Made by a program: the position numbers and the translations under genes. The notes beneath the pieces were generated by a model that saw only the letters and a program-made list of their open reading frames with translations, had not been told where the DNA came from and did not search any database. Positions 24,944 through 32,180 of a stretch of 34,006 bases of DNA are shown here, in pieces; position 1 is the stretch's first letter, and each line of letters begins with the position of its first letter. The stretch is taken from contig CAZLDQ010000040.1 of the NCBI GenBank assembly GCA_964558295.1, positions 1 through 34,006 on the forward strand, read 5' to 3'. The stretch comes from JBDKTH01 sp964558295 (lineage in GTDB: Bacteria > Planctomycetota > Planctomycetia > Pirellulales > Thermoguttaceae).

Positions 24944-26179
24944 CTACCCTTCGGCCCATCTTTGCGTCAATGCCCCGACCCATTGGGCCGCCTGAACCAT
25001 TTCGTCCAGGCACGCCCATTCTAACGGCGAATGGGGGGTATGTTGGCCGGTCGACAAGTTCGGGGTGGGGAGACCCCGCTCGGTCAGCCGGGAGCCATCC
25101 GTCCCGCCGCGGATGATGGTCATTTTGGCCGTATGTCCCAGGCGGGCCAGAGCCTCTTGGGCGTAGGCCACGGCCCGGGGTTCCTTGGCGAGCCCTTCGG
25201 CCATGTTCCGGTACTGATGTTTGACGGCGATGTCGATCTTGGCGTCGGGATACTCCCGTTGGGTTGCCGTAGCCGTTTGTTGCAAAATCTGGGCCCAATC
25301 GGCCAGTCGGGCGGTCTGGAAGTCACGGAGCAAGACACGGAGGGTGACGTTTCCCACGCCGCCGTGGATCTCGTAGGGGTGTAGGAAGCCTTCGCGTCCT
25401 TCGGTCGTCTCGGGAGCGAGGGTGCGGTGGGGGAGCCGGCCGAGGAAATCGGCGGCCACCCGCAGAGCGTTGGTCATGCGCCCTTTGGCGATCGACGGAT
25501 GGATGTTGACTCCCTGGATTGTGATGACGGCCAGATCGGCGGAAAACGTCTCAATATCCAGTTCATTGGCCCCCTGGCCATCGAGAGTGTAGCAGGCGAC
25601 GGCGTTCAGTTCGGCCAGGTCGATGTGGTCGACGCCGCGGCCGATTTCTTCGTCACAGGTGAAACAGAGCCGCACGGGGCCGTGGACGATCTCGGGGTGT
25701 TCGAGGAGCCAGTGGGCGGCCTCCAGAATGGTGGCGACGCCGGCCTTGTCGTCGGCCCCCAGGAGTGTGGTACCATCGCTGGTGATGAGTGTGCTGCCGA
25801 TGAGTTGGGCGAGTTCCGGGTAGTCGGCGACGCGGATGACCCGGGTGGGGTCGCCCGGCAGGATCAGGTCGCCGCCGGGGTAGTTGCGTATGACTTGTGG
25901 TTGGACGTTGGCGCCGCTGGTTTCCGGCGAGGTGTCCAGGTGGGCACAGAAGGCGATCGTCGGGACGGGCTGAGCGGTCGTGGCGGGGAGCGTGGCCAGG
26001 ACAACGCCGTGCTCGGTTTGCCGGGCATCGGCGATGCCCATCTGACGCAGTTCGTCGACGAGGAGCCGGCCCAATTCGAGTTGCCCAGGGGAACTGGGAT
26101 AGGTGGCCGCCCCCTCCTGGGCCGTGGTATCGATTTTCACATAACGGAGGAACCGCTCCAAAAGACGCTCAGGATTCAT
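24944..26179 (-). CDS. pepT: Peptidase T (tripeptide aminopeptidase), M20 family
   Basis: A 411-residue cytoplasmic zinc peptidase that removes the N-terminal residue from tripeptides. Length matches PepT (about 410). Metal ligands follow the M20B pattern: His80 and Asp82 (FCAHLDTSPE), the bridging Asp143 (GADDKAG), catalytic/ligand Glu177-Glu178 (TCDEEIGRG), and the last His in STGQHTPHSPLE. The RGGTDGSRLTERGLPTPN signature of PepT is intact. The dimerisation domain (about 210-320) is complete. The ATG is without a strong ribosome site. Divergent from the exonuclease gene, 143 bp apart. Together with the dipeptide epimerase it fits recycling of short peptides, but the genes are 15 kb apart. 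Confidence 0.95.
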   Translation of the reverse strand: MNPERLLERFLRYVKIDTTAQEGAATYPSSPGQLELGRLLVDELRQMGIADARQTEHGVVLATLPATTAQPVPTIAFCAHLDTSPETSGANVQPQVIRNYPGGDLILPGDPTRVIRVADYPELAQLIGSTLITSDGTTLLGADDKAGVATILEAAHWLLEHPEIVHGPVRLCFTCDEEIGRGVDHIDLAELNAVACYTLDGQGANELDIETFSADLAVITIQGVNIHPSIAKGRMTNALRVAADFLGRLPHRTLAPETTEGREGFLHPYEIHGGVGNVTLRVLLRDFQTARLADWAQILQQTATATQREYPDAKIDIAVKHQYRNMAEGLAKEPRAVAYAQEALARLGHTAKMTIIRGGTDGSRLTERGLPTPNLSTGQHTPHSPLEWACLDEMVQAAQWVGALTQRWAEG

Positions 26180-26322
26180 GAGGAACCACTTTCCAGAATC
26201 AGAGAAAAAGACGTTTGGGAAGGACTTCTCCTATCTTCCGCGAAGTGGCAAGGTTTTGGTAGGCTAGGGGACGGATTCTTGGGCCGCATCGTCACCTTGG
26301 ACCGCCCCCGGAGGCCTCAATC

Positions 26323-27141
26323 ATGCCCGCTGTTGGCGTACAGTATCTGGTATTCGACACCGAGAGCGTCGCCGATCCGGAATTGGTGGCGCGGCTTCGC
26401 TACCCGGGCGAACAACTCGAACCAGGGGAAGCCGTGCGGCGTTATCGGGCGGAACTGATGGAGAAATATGAAAAGGACTTCATTCCGTACACGTTCCAAA
26501 TTCCCGTCTCAGTGGTGGTGGCTAAGGTGACGGCCGACTATCACTTGCTGGACCTGGTGGCCTTGGACGAGCCGGAGTATCGGCCGCATGTGATTACCGA
26601 GCACTTCTGGCGCGGCTGGGAGAAGTATCGGCGTCCGACGTTGGTGAGCTTCAACGGTCGGCAGTTCGACGTCCCGCTGCTGGAGTTGGCGGCGTTTCGC
26701 TACGGACTGAACCTGGGGAGTTGGTTCAACCTGGCGGGGAAAAGTTTTGAGCAGCCGCGGAGCCGGTACAACGTCCAGGCGCATATCGATCTGTGCGAGC
26801 TTTTGACCAACTTCGGCTGCACGCGGTTTGTGGGGGGGTTGAACCTGGCGGCGAATGTGCTCGGCAAGCCGGGCAAGATGGACGTGCACGGGCACATGGT
26901 TCAGGACCTCCACGACGCAGGGAAACTGGCCGAAATCAACGACTACTGCCGCTGCGACGTGTTGGATACGTATTTCGTCTTCCTGCGCACCCGGGTCTTG
27001 GTGGGGCAGATTTCCCTGGAGACCGAGCAGACGCTGATCGCCCAGACCCGCGAGTGGCTCGAACAACGAGCCGGCGAGGTGCCGGCCTACCGGCATTATC
27101 TAGATCATTGGGGGGGGTGGAAGAATCCGTGGAAGAGTTGA
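26323..27141 (+). CDS. DnaQ/PolB-like 3'-5' exonuclease
   Basis: A 272-residue protein of the predicted PolB-exonuclease-like group (DNA_pol_B_exo2, RNase H fold). The three exonuclease motifs are visible: Exo I FDTES (about residues 11-15), Exo II SFNGRQFDVPLLE, and Exo III YCRCDVLDTYFVF, supplying the metal-binding acids. It should remove nucleotides from DNA 3' ends. No polymerase domain is attached, so it acts alone or as a partner in repair. GGAGG precedes the ATG by 5 nt. A transcript would run toward the structured region and terminator at 27195-27325. Confidence 0.88.
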   Translation: MPAVGVQYLVFDTESVADPELVARLRYPGEQLEPGEAVRRYRAELMEKYEKDFIPYTFQIPVSVVVAKVTADYHLLDLVALDEPEYRPHVITEHFWRGWEKYRRPTLVSFNGRQFDVPLLELAAFRYGLNLGSWFNLAGKSFEQPRSRYNVQAHIDLCELLTNFGCTRFVGGLNLAANVLGKPGKMDVHGHMVQDLHDAGKLAEINDYCRCDVLDTYFVFLRTRVLVGQISLETEQTLIAQTREWLEQRAGEVPAYRHYLDHWGGWKNPWKS

Positions 27142-27194
27142 AGATTTTTTCCTCGGTGGCACGCACCCCGGCATTTGTGAGCTATGATTCAATT

Positions 27195-27325
27195 GTCAGG
27201 AGGTTTGGTGCGGTTGCCTCACCGCCGGCCACCTGGCAGGGACACCGCACGAGGCGTCAGGTTTGTTCCCGCGGTGAGAGCCCGTCGCGCGTCGATACCT
27301 GACTGACGCACGGCGGGCTTTTTTT
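27195..27325 (+). ncRNA. Candidate structured RNA or leader with long-range pairing and terminator
   Basis: A TATGAT hexamer (27183-27188) precedes the segment. Pairings visible: GTGCGGT 27208-27214 with ACCGCAC 27244-27250; CTCACCGC 27218-27225 with GCGGTGAG 27271-27278; GCCTC 27216-27220 with GAGGC 27251-27255. Some are mutually exclusive or pseudoknot-forming. The loop of the terminator (ACCTGAC 27297-27303) is the exact complement of GTCAGGT 27256-27262, and its last six bases also match GTCAGG at 27195-27200. It ends in a strong terminator. I could not match it to a known riboswitch or to 6S RNA. It may be a small RNA or an attenuator for the regulator downstream. Confidence 0.35.
27279..27325 (+). 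terminator. Strong rho-independent terminator
   Basis: A 15-bp stem (AGCCCGTCGCGCGTC with GACGCACGGCGGGCT; one G-T wobble, one C-A mismatch), an 11-nt loop and seven T directly after. It lies 138 bp beyond the exonuclease stop and ends the candidate RNA. Confidence 0.85.
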
Positions 27326-27490
27326 GTTTCTCGCCTTCGGGCGGTTCCGGGGCCGGGGGGAGGGATCGCCTGCCCCCCATTGTTTTTTGCGTGCTACCTT
27401 TTCTAGGAGTTTCTCTCCGCACCAAAGGTGCACAGGCTTCGTGCCGCGGTATGGGAAATATCCCTTGTGTTCTGCGGCGAGCCCCGTTGA

Positions 27491-27539
27491 CTTGACACCG
27501 GCCGACGATTGATATACATACGTATACTGGTCTGTCAAG
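27491..27539 (+). promoter_or_regulatory. Promoter and dyad before the Cro/CI-type regulator
   Basis: TTGACA (27492-27497) is followed after 17 nt by TACATA (27515-27520), or after 15 nt by TATACA. The stretch TATACATACGTATACT carries an ATACGTAT palindrome. CTTGACA (27491-27497) is mirrored by TGTCAAG (27533-27539), bracketing the promoter. This fits an autoregulatory operator. Confidence 0.55.
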
Positions 27540-27582
27540 TGGAGGCGGGGCCTTTCTCGGAAGACCAGACAAGGTGGCGACC

Positions 27583-28128
27583 ATGGCCAAGTATGCGGGA
27601 GACAATCTTCGACGTCTGATGGCGACGCATGGATTGACGGTCGAGCAGGTGGTCGAACAGACGGGGCTCGACAAACGGACGATTCAAGGGATTCTCGACG
27701 GCAGCAACAAACCGCACATGCGGACGATCAACCGATTGGCCAAGGGGTTGGCGGTACAGGTCGATGAGTTCTTTCTGGATCCAACGCAGCTTTTGTACCG
27801 GCAGTTCGATTTCGAGACGAATCCCGTGGTTCAGGAGGTGATCGACGCGCAGCCGGAGTTGTTTACGGATTGGACAGCGGCCGATTTTGCCGAATTGCAC
27901 AGCCGGTTTGGCGAGGGAGGGGCCCTGACGTTTGAGGGGACGCTGGCGGCAGTGCGCAGGATGAACGAGAAGCGCGAGGCCTTCGAGTGGCTGGCGGACA
28001 TTCTGGAGACGAGCGAGGCCCAGACGATCCGGCGGATTCTCCAGGTCTTCCATGAGAAGATCACGGTTGGCGGACTTTGCGAGCCGCCGATGCCGCGTGC
28101 GGATGACTTGGCCTCGAAGGGCTCATAG
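27583..28128 (+). CDS. Cro/CI (XRE)-type transcription regulator
   Basis: A 181-residue protein from the ATG at 27583; AAGG lies 8 nt upstream, and the earlier in-frame GTG overlaps this site. Residues about 5-60 are a XRE-type HTH (NLRRLMATHGLTVEQVVEQTG...TIQGILDGSNKPHMRTINRLAKGL). The remaining 120 residues are mostly helical with no known ligand domain. A Cys and Pro-rich end (GGLCEPPMPRADD) closes the protein. It is not phage CI-like in length or in having a peptidase domain. No toxin-type small gene is adjacent. The promoter has a dyad, so self-repression is likely. It lies about 340 bp from the phage-type block but on the opposite strand, so a link to it is unproven. Confidence 0.85.
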   Translation: MAKYAGDNLRRLMATHGLTVEQVVEQTGLDKRTIQGILDGSNKPHMRTINRLAKGLAVQVDEFFLDPTQLLYRQFDFETNPVVQEVIDAQPELFTDWTAADFAELHSRFGEGGALTFEGTLAAVRRMNEKREAFEWLADILETSEAQTIRRILQVFHEKITVGGLCEPPMPRADDLASKGS

Positions 28129-28129
28129 C

Positions 28130-28330
28130 CCGGCGAACAGGCGTTGCCACCGGGCCCTGAGTGTCTCGGGCGGGGCCCATTCTTCTTCCCAAGCGGTTCG
28201 CGTTTGGCGGGCAAGGGCCAGGCGATGCGTTTCATCACCGGCGAGCCGATCGGCAGAGGCGACCGGTTCCGCCGACGTCGCTAGGACTGCCGACGATGAA
28301 GACAGGACGGAGGGGAGAGGAGGTATTCAT
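28130..28330 (-). pseudogene. Possible gene remnant
   Basis: A minus-strand frame from about 28280 to the stop near 28126 reads like real coding sequence: ADRLAGDETHRLALARQ, then TRTAWEEEWAPPETLRARW and QRLFAGL. In another frame a start at 28330 gives RPVFIVGSPSDVGG, which resembles the opening of a glycosyltransferase-like protein. A deletion joining the two ends of one gene would explain this. No ribosome site precedes the start and the family is not certain. Confidence 0.3.
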
Positions 28331-28335
28331 GGATT

Positions 28336-28360
28336 GGGGATTAGGGGGTAGGGATTGGGG
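28336..28360 (+). repeat. G-quadruplex motif in a GGATTGGGGAT-type low-complexity tract
   Basis: Four G-runs (GGGG, GGGGG, GGG, GGGG) separated by 4, 2 and 3 bases fit the G3+N1-7 rule on the plus strand. The tract 28331-28374 is built of repeated GGATTGGGGAT-like units. It lies between the last phage-type gene and the gene remnant. Confidence 0.6.
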
Positions 28361-28468
28361 ATGATGATTGATGACGAGGCTAGGCGGCGTTATTTCGGGC
28401 TTGCGTCTTTGCGTTTCCGCTTGCATCTCATCCGCCGCACCATCCAGTCTCTCTGCCCACAGTCCACT

Positions 28469-29317
28469 TCACACGGTGACTCCCGACTGAAACAGCGGGG
28501 AGAAGTCGGCCAGATCGTACAGTGATGCGGCGCCGTTGGTGAGGCGGACCCAGCCGGGAGGCGCGGGGCGATAGGCGTGGTTCCAGCCGTAGACGGTGCC
28601 GGCGTGTTTGAGGGCACGCTGGCGGAAGAGGTAGTGGATCTGCCAGCAGAAGGCGGAGGGGCTGCTCTCCAGGCCGGCGCGATAAAGCTTATTCGCCTCG
28701 GCCCCTTCGAACAGGAGGGTTTCCGGGGGACAGCCGAGGAACGTTGCGGCGTTGACCGTGCCTTGAAGCTGTTGGATCGTCGCCCAGGGCGGATTGACCA
28801 CCTGATGCCAGGTGAGATGATGTTCGGTGATCGGGATGCGTTTGGCCAGTTCCAGGTCGTCGGGCAGGGCGAGCGAAGGCATATCTTCCCAGTTCCAGCC
28901 GCGGGCCAAAAGCGGCTCCCTTTCCGCCGTAAAGCACATGCGATAGGTCAGTTGGGTGCCGCTCTCGCTGGTCGGGCTGTCGGCGCGATCGTTGTCGCTG
29001 ACCGTTTCGTAATCGACGGTCGCCTTGGCGAACGAGTTGCTGTAGCTGTTGAGACCTGCGGTCAAGTTGGGGAGCGATTGGAAATCGGGATTGTCGGGGT
29101 CGAACGGCTCGTAGCGGAGGCGCACGGCGAACACGGAAGTCTTGCCCGGATAATGAACGCGAGTGCTTCCGCCATAGGTCGTGGCGATGCCCAGCACTTC
29201 GGCGGCAAACGCATCGCGGTCTTCCCAGGCGATCAGAAAGTGGCGTTTGGCGCGAAAACCGCTCAGGCTGTACTCTTCCACTGGTGAGCCGCCCAGTTCT
29301 TTGAAGGGGACGGACAT
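28469..29317 (-). CDS. Phage-type protein of unknown function
   Basis: A 282-residue protein starting MSVPFKELGGSP; AGGGAG is 7 nt before the ATG. The frame is open further upstream through the next gene and was not used. It is rich in Trp, Tyr and Pro (WHQVVNPPWATIQQ, YRPAPPGWVRLTNG) with no membrane helix or enzyme motif. It lies 11 bp after the tail-tube-like gene on the same strand, so it is likely a virion structural protein of the tail region. I cannot assign a family. Confidence 0.7.
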   Translation of the reverse strand: MSVPFKELGGSPVEEYSLSGFRAKRHFLIAWEDRDAFAAEVLGIATTYGGSTRVHYPGKTSVFAVRLRYEPFDPDNPDFQSLPNLTAGLNSYSNSFAKATVDYETVSDNDRADSPTSESGTQLTYRMCFTAEREPLLARGWNWEDMPSLALPDDLELAKRIPITEHHLTWHQVVNPPWATIQQLQGTVNAATFLGCPPETLLFEGAEANKLYRAGLESSPSAFCWQIHYLFRQRALKHAGTVYGWNHAYRPAPPGWVRLTNGAASLYDLADFSPLFQSGVTV

Positions 29318-29328
29318 GTGGGTTCTCC

Positions 29329-29745
29329 CTACTGCTCGACGTGGATGATTTGGTTGCTGGCTAAGACACCGCTTGCGACGACCGGCCCGTTGCCGGCAAA
29401 GGTGACAACCAAGGGGACCAGCGTGCTTTCGCTGATCTCGACGGCCAGGCGGACGGTGGTGATCCGCGCGGCGACTTCGTAGAAGTTTTCGCCGGACGCA
29501 TCGAGAAAGAGATGCAGGACGACCGCCTGGCCGGGTTGGACGGGGACCTGATCGCTGTCGGCGATGACGAGCTGGAACTGTCCGTGGCAATCGTTGGCGC
29601 CCTCGACGCGGCGGCGCCAGCCTCCGGTGTCGTTGGCCGTATAGGTTTTGGCGTCGTTGCGTTGGAGCAAACGCCAGTTGGTCACGGCGGCCGGCTCCTG
29701 GCCGTTGACCAGAAGTGTTCCGTCTTTTCCGCTGAGGAGAGTCAT
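29329..29745 (-). CDS. Phage tail tube-like protein
   Basis: A 138-residue protein. It opens with GKDGTLLVNGQEPAAVTNWRL and has KTYTANDTGGWRRRV and DCHGQFQLV, the beta-rich pattern of siphophage major tail proteins. The length fits a tail tube subunit. It lies 13 bp after the preceding gene and 11 bp before the next, in one transcript. The call rests on fold pattern and order, not on a specific match. Confidence 0.6.
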   Translation of the reverse strand: MTLLSGKDGTLLVNGQEPAAVTNWRLLQRNDAKTYTANDTGGWRRRVEGANDCHGQFQLVIADSDQVPVQPGQAVVLHLFLDASGENFYEVAARITTVRLAVEISESTLVPLVVTFAGNGPVVASGVLASNQIIHVEQ

Positions 29746-29758
29746 TGCGTGAAGCTCC

Positions 29759-30286
29759 TTACGCGCTGTGGGGGACGGCGAGCGTGCCGAGGATGGCGAT
29801 TTGAAAGTCTACCGGTCCGTCGGCCGCCTGAAGCTGGAGCAGATGCGCGTCGGCCTCGATCGGCCAGCCGCTGCCCACATTGGCCAAGAGCAAGGGGCAG
29901 CCGGGCATGACCTTGATCGTGTGGGCGGCGGCGCCGAAGGGAGCGAACCAGGGGGCGGTCGGTGCGCCGCCGACGCGCAGGTAGCCGGGGCTTGCCGTAT
30001 TCTCGTTGACGATCAGGAGTGCTTTGACCGAGGCCAGCCGGATTGTGATCGTGTCGCCAAAGAGCGATTGTTCGAGGAGGTCGAGTTGCAAGAGGAGGGA
30101 CTGGTCGCAGGGCAGCGTCTGATCTTCGAGGTGCCAGATGGCGTTGGCCTGCCCGGCCGCCGCGCCGTCGGTTAGTCGCTTCGAGAAGAGATGGCGGTTG
30201 CTATCGACGATGGGCGCCGTCCCCACATGGTCGCGCCAGGTCCAACCCAGTTCGGCCCCAATCATGCTATCCAAGGTCGTGATCAT
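29759..30286 (-). CDS. Phage-type protein of unknown function
   Basis: A 175-residue protein (MITTLDSMIGAELGWTW...). It is soluble and beta-rich at the C-terminus (IEADAHLLQLQAADGPVDFQIAIL). The ATG overlaps the stop of the preceding gene by four bases (ATGA at 30283-30286), so the two are translationally coupled. Its position between the DUF3168-like protein and the tail tube suggests a tail or neck component. Confidence 0.65.
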   Translation of the reverse strand: MITTLDSMIGAELGWTWRDHVGTAPIVDSNRHLFSKRLTDGAAAGQANAIWHLEDQTLPCDQSLLLQLDLLEQSLFGDTITIRLASVKALLIVNENTASPGYLRVGGAPTAPWFAPFGAAAHTIKVMPGCPLLLANVGSGWPIEADAHLLQLQAADGPVDFQIAILGTLAVPHSA

Positions 30287-30690
30287 GCTCCTCCTCCGCT
30301 TGGAAAGTAGACGTGAACGAGAAACTCTGCGGACAATTGCCAGACGCCGTCGTCATGTTGGGTGACGGTGTCGGCGTTGTGTTGCATCTGGACGACGCGG
30401 CGGCCGTCGGCCAAGGGGAAATCGGTCCGATCGAAGGTGGTGACGAGTTGTGCGAGGAGTGCTTGGCCGGCGTCGTAGCTGTCGAACCAGAGATCGATCC
30501 GCACGGTGACGGCGTCGACGCCGCCGCCGTCGTTGGTGCGAATGGCCGTGCGACGGTGGGGACAATGCAGCGTGGCGTAGGGCCGCGCGACGCCGACGGC
30601 CCGGCCGGTGGTCACGCGCTCGGCGGGGAGCAGGGCGGTCAAGGCGGCGGCTTGGGCCCAGCGCTGGTGGATGGCCTGTTCGAGGCTCAT
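30283..30690 (-). CDS. DUF3168-like tail terminator/completion protein
   Basis: A 135-residue protein starting MSLEQAIHQRWAQAAALTALL; AGGAG is 7 nt before the ATG. A longer start at 30750 would overlap the preceding gene and lacks a ribosome site. The N-terminal helix, a mid beta region (RIDLWFDSYDAGQALLAQL) and the end DGVWQLSAEFLVHVYF match the DUF3168/tail-completion pattern. It should cap the tail tube at the neck. Confidence 0.65.
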   Translation of the reverse strand: MSLEQAIHQRWAQAAALTALLPAERVTTGRAVGVARPYATLHCPHRRTAIRTNDGGGVDAVTVRIDLWFDSYDAGQALLAQLVTTFDRTDFPLADGRRVVQMQHNADTVTQHDDGVWQLSAEFLVHVYFPSGGGA

Positions 30691-30712
30691 AGGAGGGCTC
30701 CTGGGGTTCTTG

Positions 30713-31360
30713 TCATGTGATTCGCTCCACGTCGAGTTCCATGAGGGCATCGATGCGTTCGGCGCGGCGGGAGGCGAGGATGCGATAGAGGGTGCCGTCG
30801 GGGCCTTTGAGACGATGGGTCTGGTCCACCTCGACGTTTTCGGCGAGAACGACGGTGAACTGGGCCACGGCGTCGAGGCGGTCGTGACGTTCGTCGACGG
30901 CGACGGTTCGCGGCTGAATGCGGGCTTGGAGTCCGGTTCGCCAGGGGGCCCAGGTTACCTGGCTGGCTCCCCGAAGGCTTTTGCTGTAGGTCGCCTTTTC
31001 GATATCTACGGTCTGGTCCAGGCCGTGAACGGCCGTCAGATTCCGCGCAACGCACCGCCAACGGCGTCCCTGGGCGGCCTCTTGGATTTGGAGGAGTGTC
31101 CAACGCCGGCCCTGCGGGTCGATGAGCACGTCGCCCAGATGCGGCGCGTGAGGCAACTCGACGGCCGGCAGGTGCCAGACGACATCGCTGGTCGTGTAGT
31201 GCCCGCCGGAATGCCGGGCCTCTTCGGTGCGGATCGTCAGACGCAGGGCGTGGGCGATGTGGACGGTGAGTGGTTCGTTGGGCCGCGTCAGGGTGACCGG
31301 ATAGAGTCCGTCGGTCACGGTGACGAAGTCGTGATCAAGGTTGAAGGGGAAGGCGCACAT
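30713..31360 (-). CDS. Head-tail joining-like phage protein
   Basis: A 215-residue protein. Its C-terminal half (HRLKGPDGTLYRILASRRAERIDALMELDVERI) follows the head-tail adaptor/stopper pattern, in which a short beta barrel reports on DNA passage. The N-terminal half (TVTDGLYPVTLTRPNEP) is unassigned. It lies between the small 72-residue gene and the DUF3168-like gene, as a head-closure protein should. Confidence 0.55.
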   Translation of the reverse strand: MCAFPFNLDHDFVTVTDGLYPVTLTRPNEPLTVHIAHALRLTIRTEEARHSGGHYTTSDVVWHLPAVELPHAPHLGDVLIDPQGRRWTLLQIQEAAQGRRWRCVARNLTAVHGLDQTVDIEKATYSKSLRGASQVTWAPWRTGLQARIQPRTVAVDERHDRLDAVAQFTVVLAENVEVDQTHRLKGPDGTLYRILASRRAERIDALMELDVERIT

Positions 31361-31363
31361 GCC

Positions 31364-31582
31364 TCAAGTTCCTCCTTGGGAAGGAATCTCAAACGGCGTC
31401 TGGCGGGCGAGTTTTCGATCGCACCAGTCGACGGTCTCCCAGAGTCTTGCCAGGTAGGCATTCCAGGAGACCGTCTGTCCGTCGAGACGGTAGGAGGGCT
31501 TGGGCTGGGCGGTCAACTCGGCGATCAGGGCCAAGGTCTGGCTCCTGATCGTTTCCAACTGTTCCAAGTCGTTAAGGGGCAT
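31364..31582 (-). CDS. Small phage-type protein
   Basis: A 72-residue protein, highly helical (LEQLETIRSQTLALIAELTAQ). GGAGACGGT precedes the ATG. It stops 3 bp before the next start. Small helical proteins at this place can be head-tail connectors or scaffolding helpers; no family was recognised. Confidence 0.6.
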   Translation of the reverse strand: MPLNDLEQLETIRSQTLALIAELTAQPKPSYRLDGQTVSWNAYLARLWETVDWCDRKLARQTPFEIPSQGGT

Positions 31583-31634
31583 ACCGTCTCCAGGGGAAAA
31601 AAGGGGGAAAGGTTCTTGCTGGCCAAACGCCGAA

Positions 31635-32180
31635 CTACGAACTGGTCCCGGCTGCGCCGGTGCATTTGACGATGTAACGGGGATTGAGCACGGCGGCGGC
31701 GCCGCGTTCGCTGGCCTTGAAGCGGACGACGATGTCCTGGTTGAAATCGGCTTCGCTGTTGGCCGGCGATTGGGTCACGGTGATCGGCCAGTTTTCCATG
31801 TAGGCGAAAGCCCGGCGGAAATCGCCGAGGAACCACCAGGTCTTGGCCTCGGCCGCCGGAACGCCGGAGGCGATGATCCGCCGATAGACCAGCCGGCTGT
31901 CGACGATCCGGTAGTTGGCCAGGGGGTTGGCGGTTGTCGTGGTGGTGGTCGCCTCGGCGCCCCGATAGGTGATCTCCGTGGCCGTGAACACGCGATTGGC
32001 CGCGTGGCGGTAGGCCGGCATCACCAGCACGGTGGTCGGCTGCACCAGGACCGGCGCGCCGGTGTTCGGGTGGAGGATGTCGGCGATCATCTGGCTCATT
32101 GGGGCGACGGAGGTATGCTCCGGGTGCATGTATTCGAGGCCCTGTTGGTTGAGCGGGTTGGTGATGTTGTTGAGGTCCAC
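31635..32180 (-). CDS. C-terminal part of a phage major capsid protein, truncated at a misjoin
   Basis: About 180 residues with typical capsid content: APMSQMIADILHPN, TTVLVMPAYRHAANRV, the WWFLGDFRRAFAYMENWP strand-helix pair, and VVRFKASERGAAAVLNPRYIV at the end. A whole protein would have 300-400 residues. The frame continues into a histidine kinase with no stop. The start of the capsid gene is missing, so portal, protease and terminase genes of the phage are not in this window. The downstream genes follow in normal head-then-tail order. Confidence 0.75.
   Translation of the reverse strand: MDLNNITNPLNQQGLEYMHPEHTSVAPMSQMIADILHPNTGAPVLVQPTTVLVMPAYRHAANRVFTATEITYRGAEATTTTTTANPLANYRIVDSRLVYRRIIASGVPAAEAKTWWFLGDFRRAFAYMENWPITVTQSPANSEADFNQDIVVRFKASERGAAAVLNPRYIVKCTGAAGTSS

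Larger units (their letters stand above)
27142..27582. other. Intergenic stretch with a candidate structured RNA and the regulator promoter
   Basis: 441 bp with no protein gene. The left part holds the candidate RNA and its terminator. A G-rich segment at 27340-27365 follows. The right part holds a -35/-10 pair and a dyad before the Cro/CI-type gene. Confidence 0.6.

Noticed and set aside
25427..26458. A 343-codon frame opposite pepT
   Set aside because: The pepT frame has every metal ligand in place; the opposite frame has none and crosses the divergent promoter region.
27195..27325. A known riboswitch or 6S RNA
   Set aside because: I compared the core by memory with ZTP, cobalamin, TPP, SAM, c-di-GMP and fluoride types and with 6S RNA; the signature bases are not present in the right order.
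27583..28128. Antitoxin of a toxin-antitoxin pair
   Set aside because: No small partner gene lies next to it on the same strand, and the protein is longer than common XRE antitoxins.
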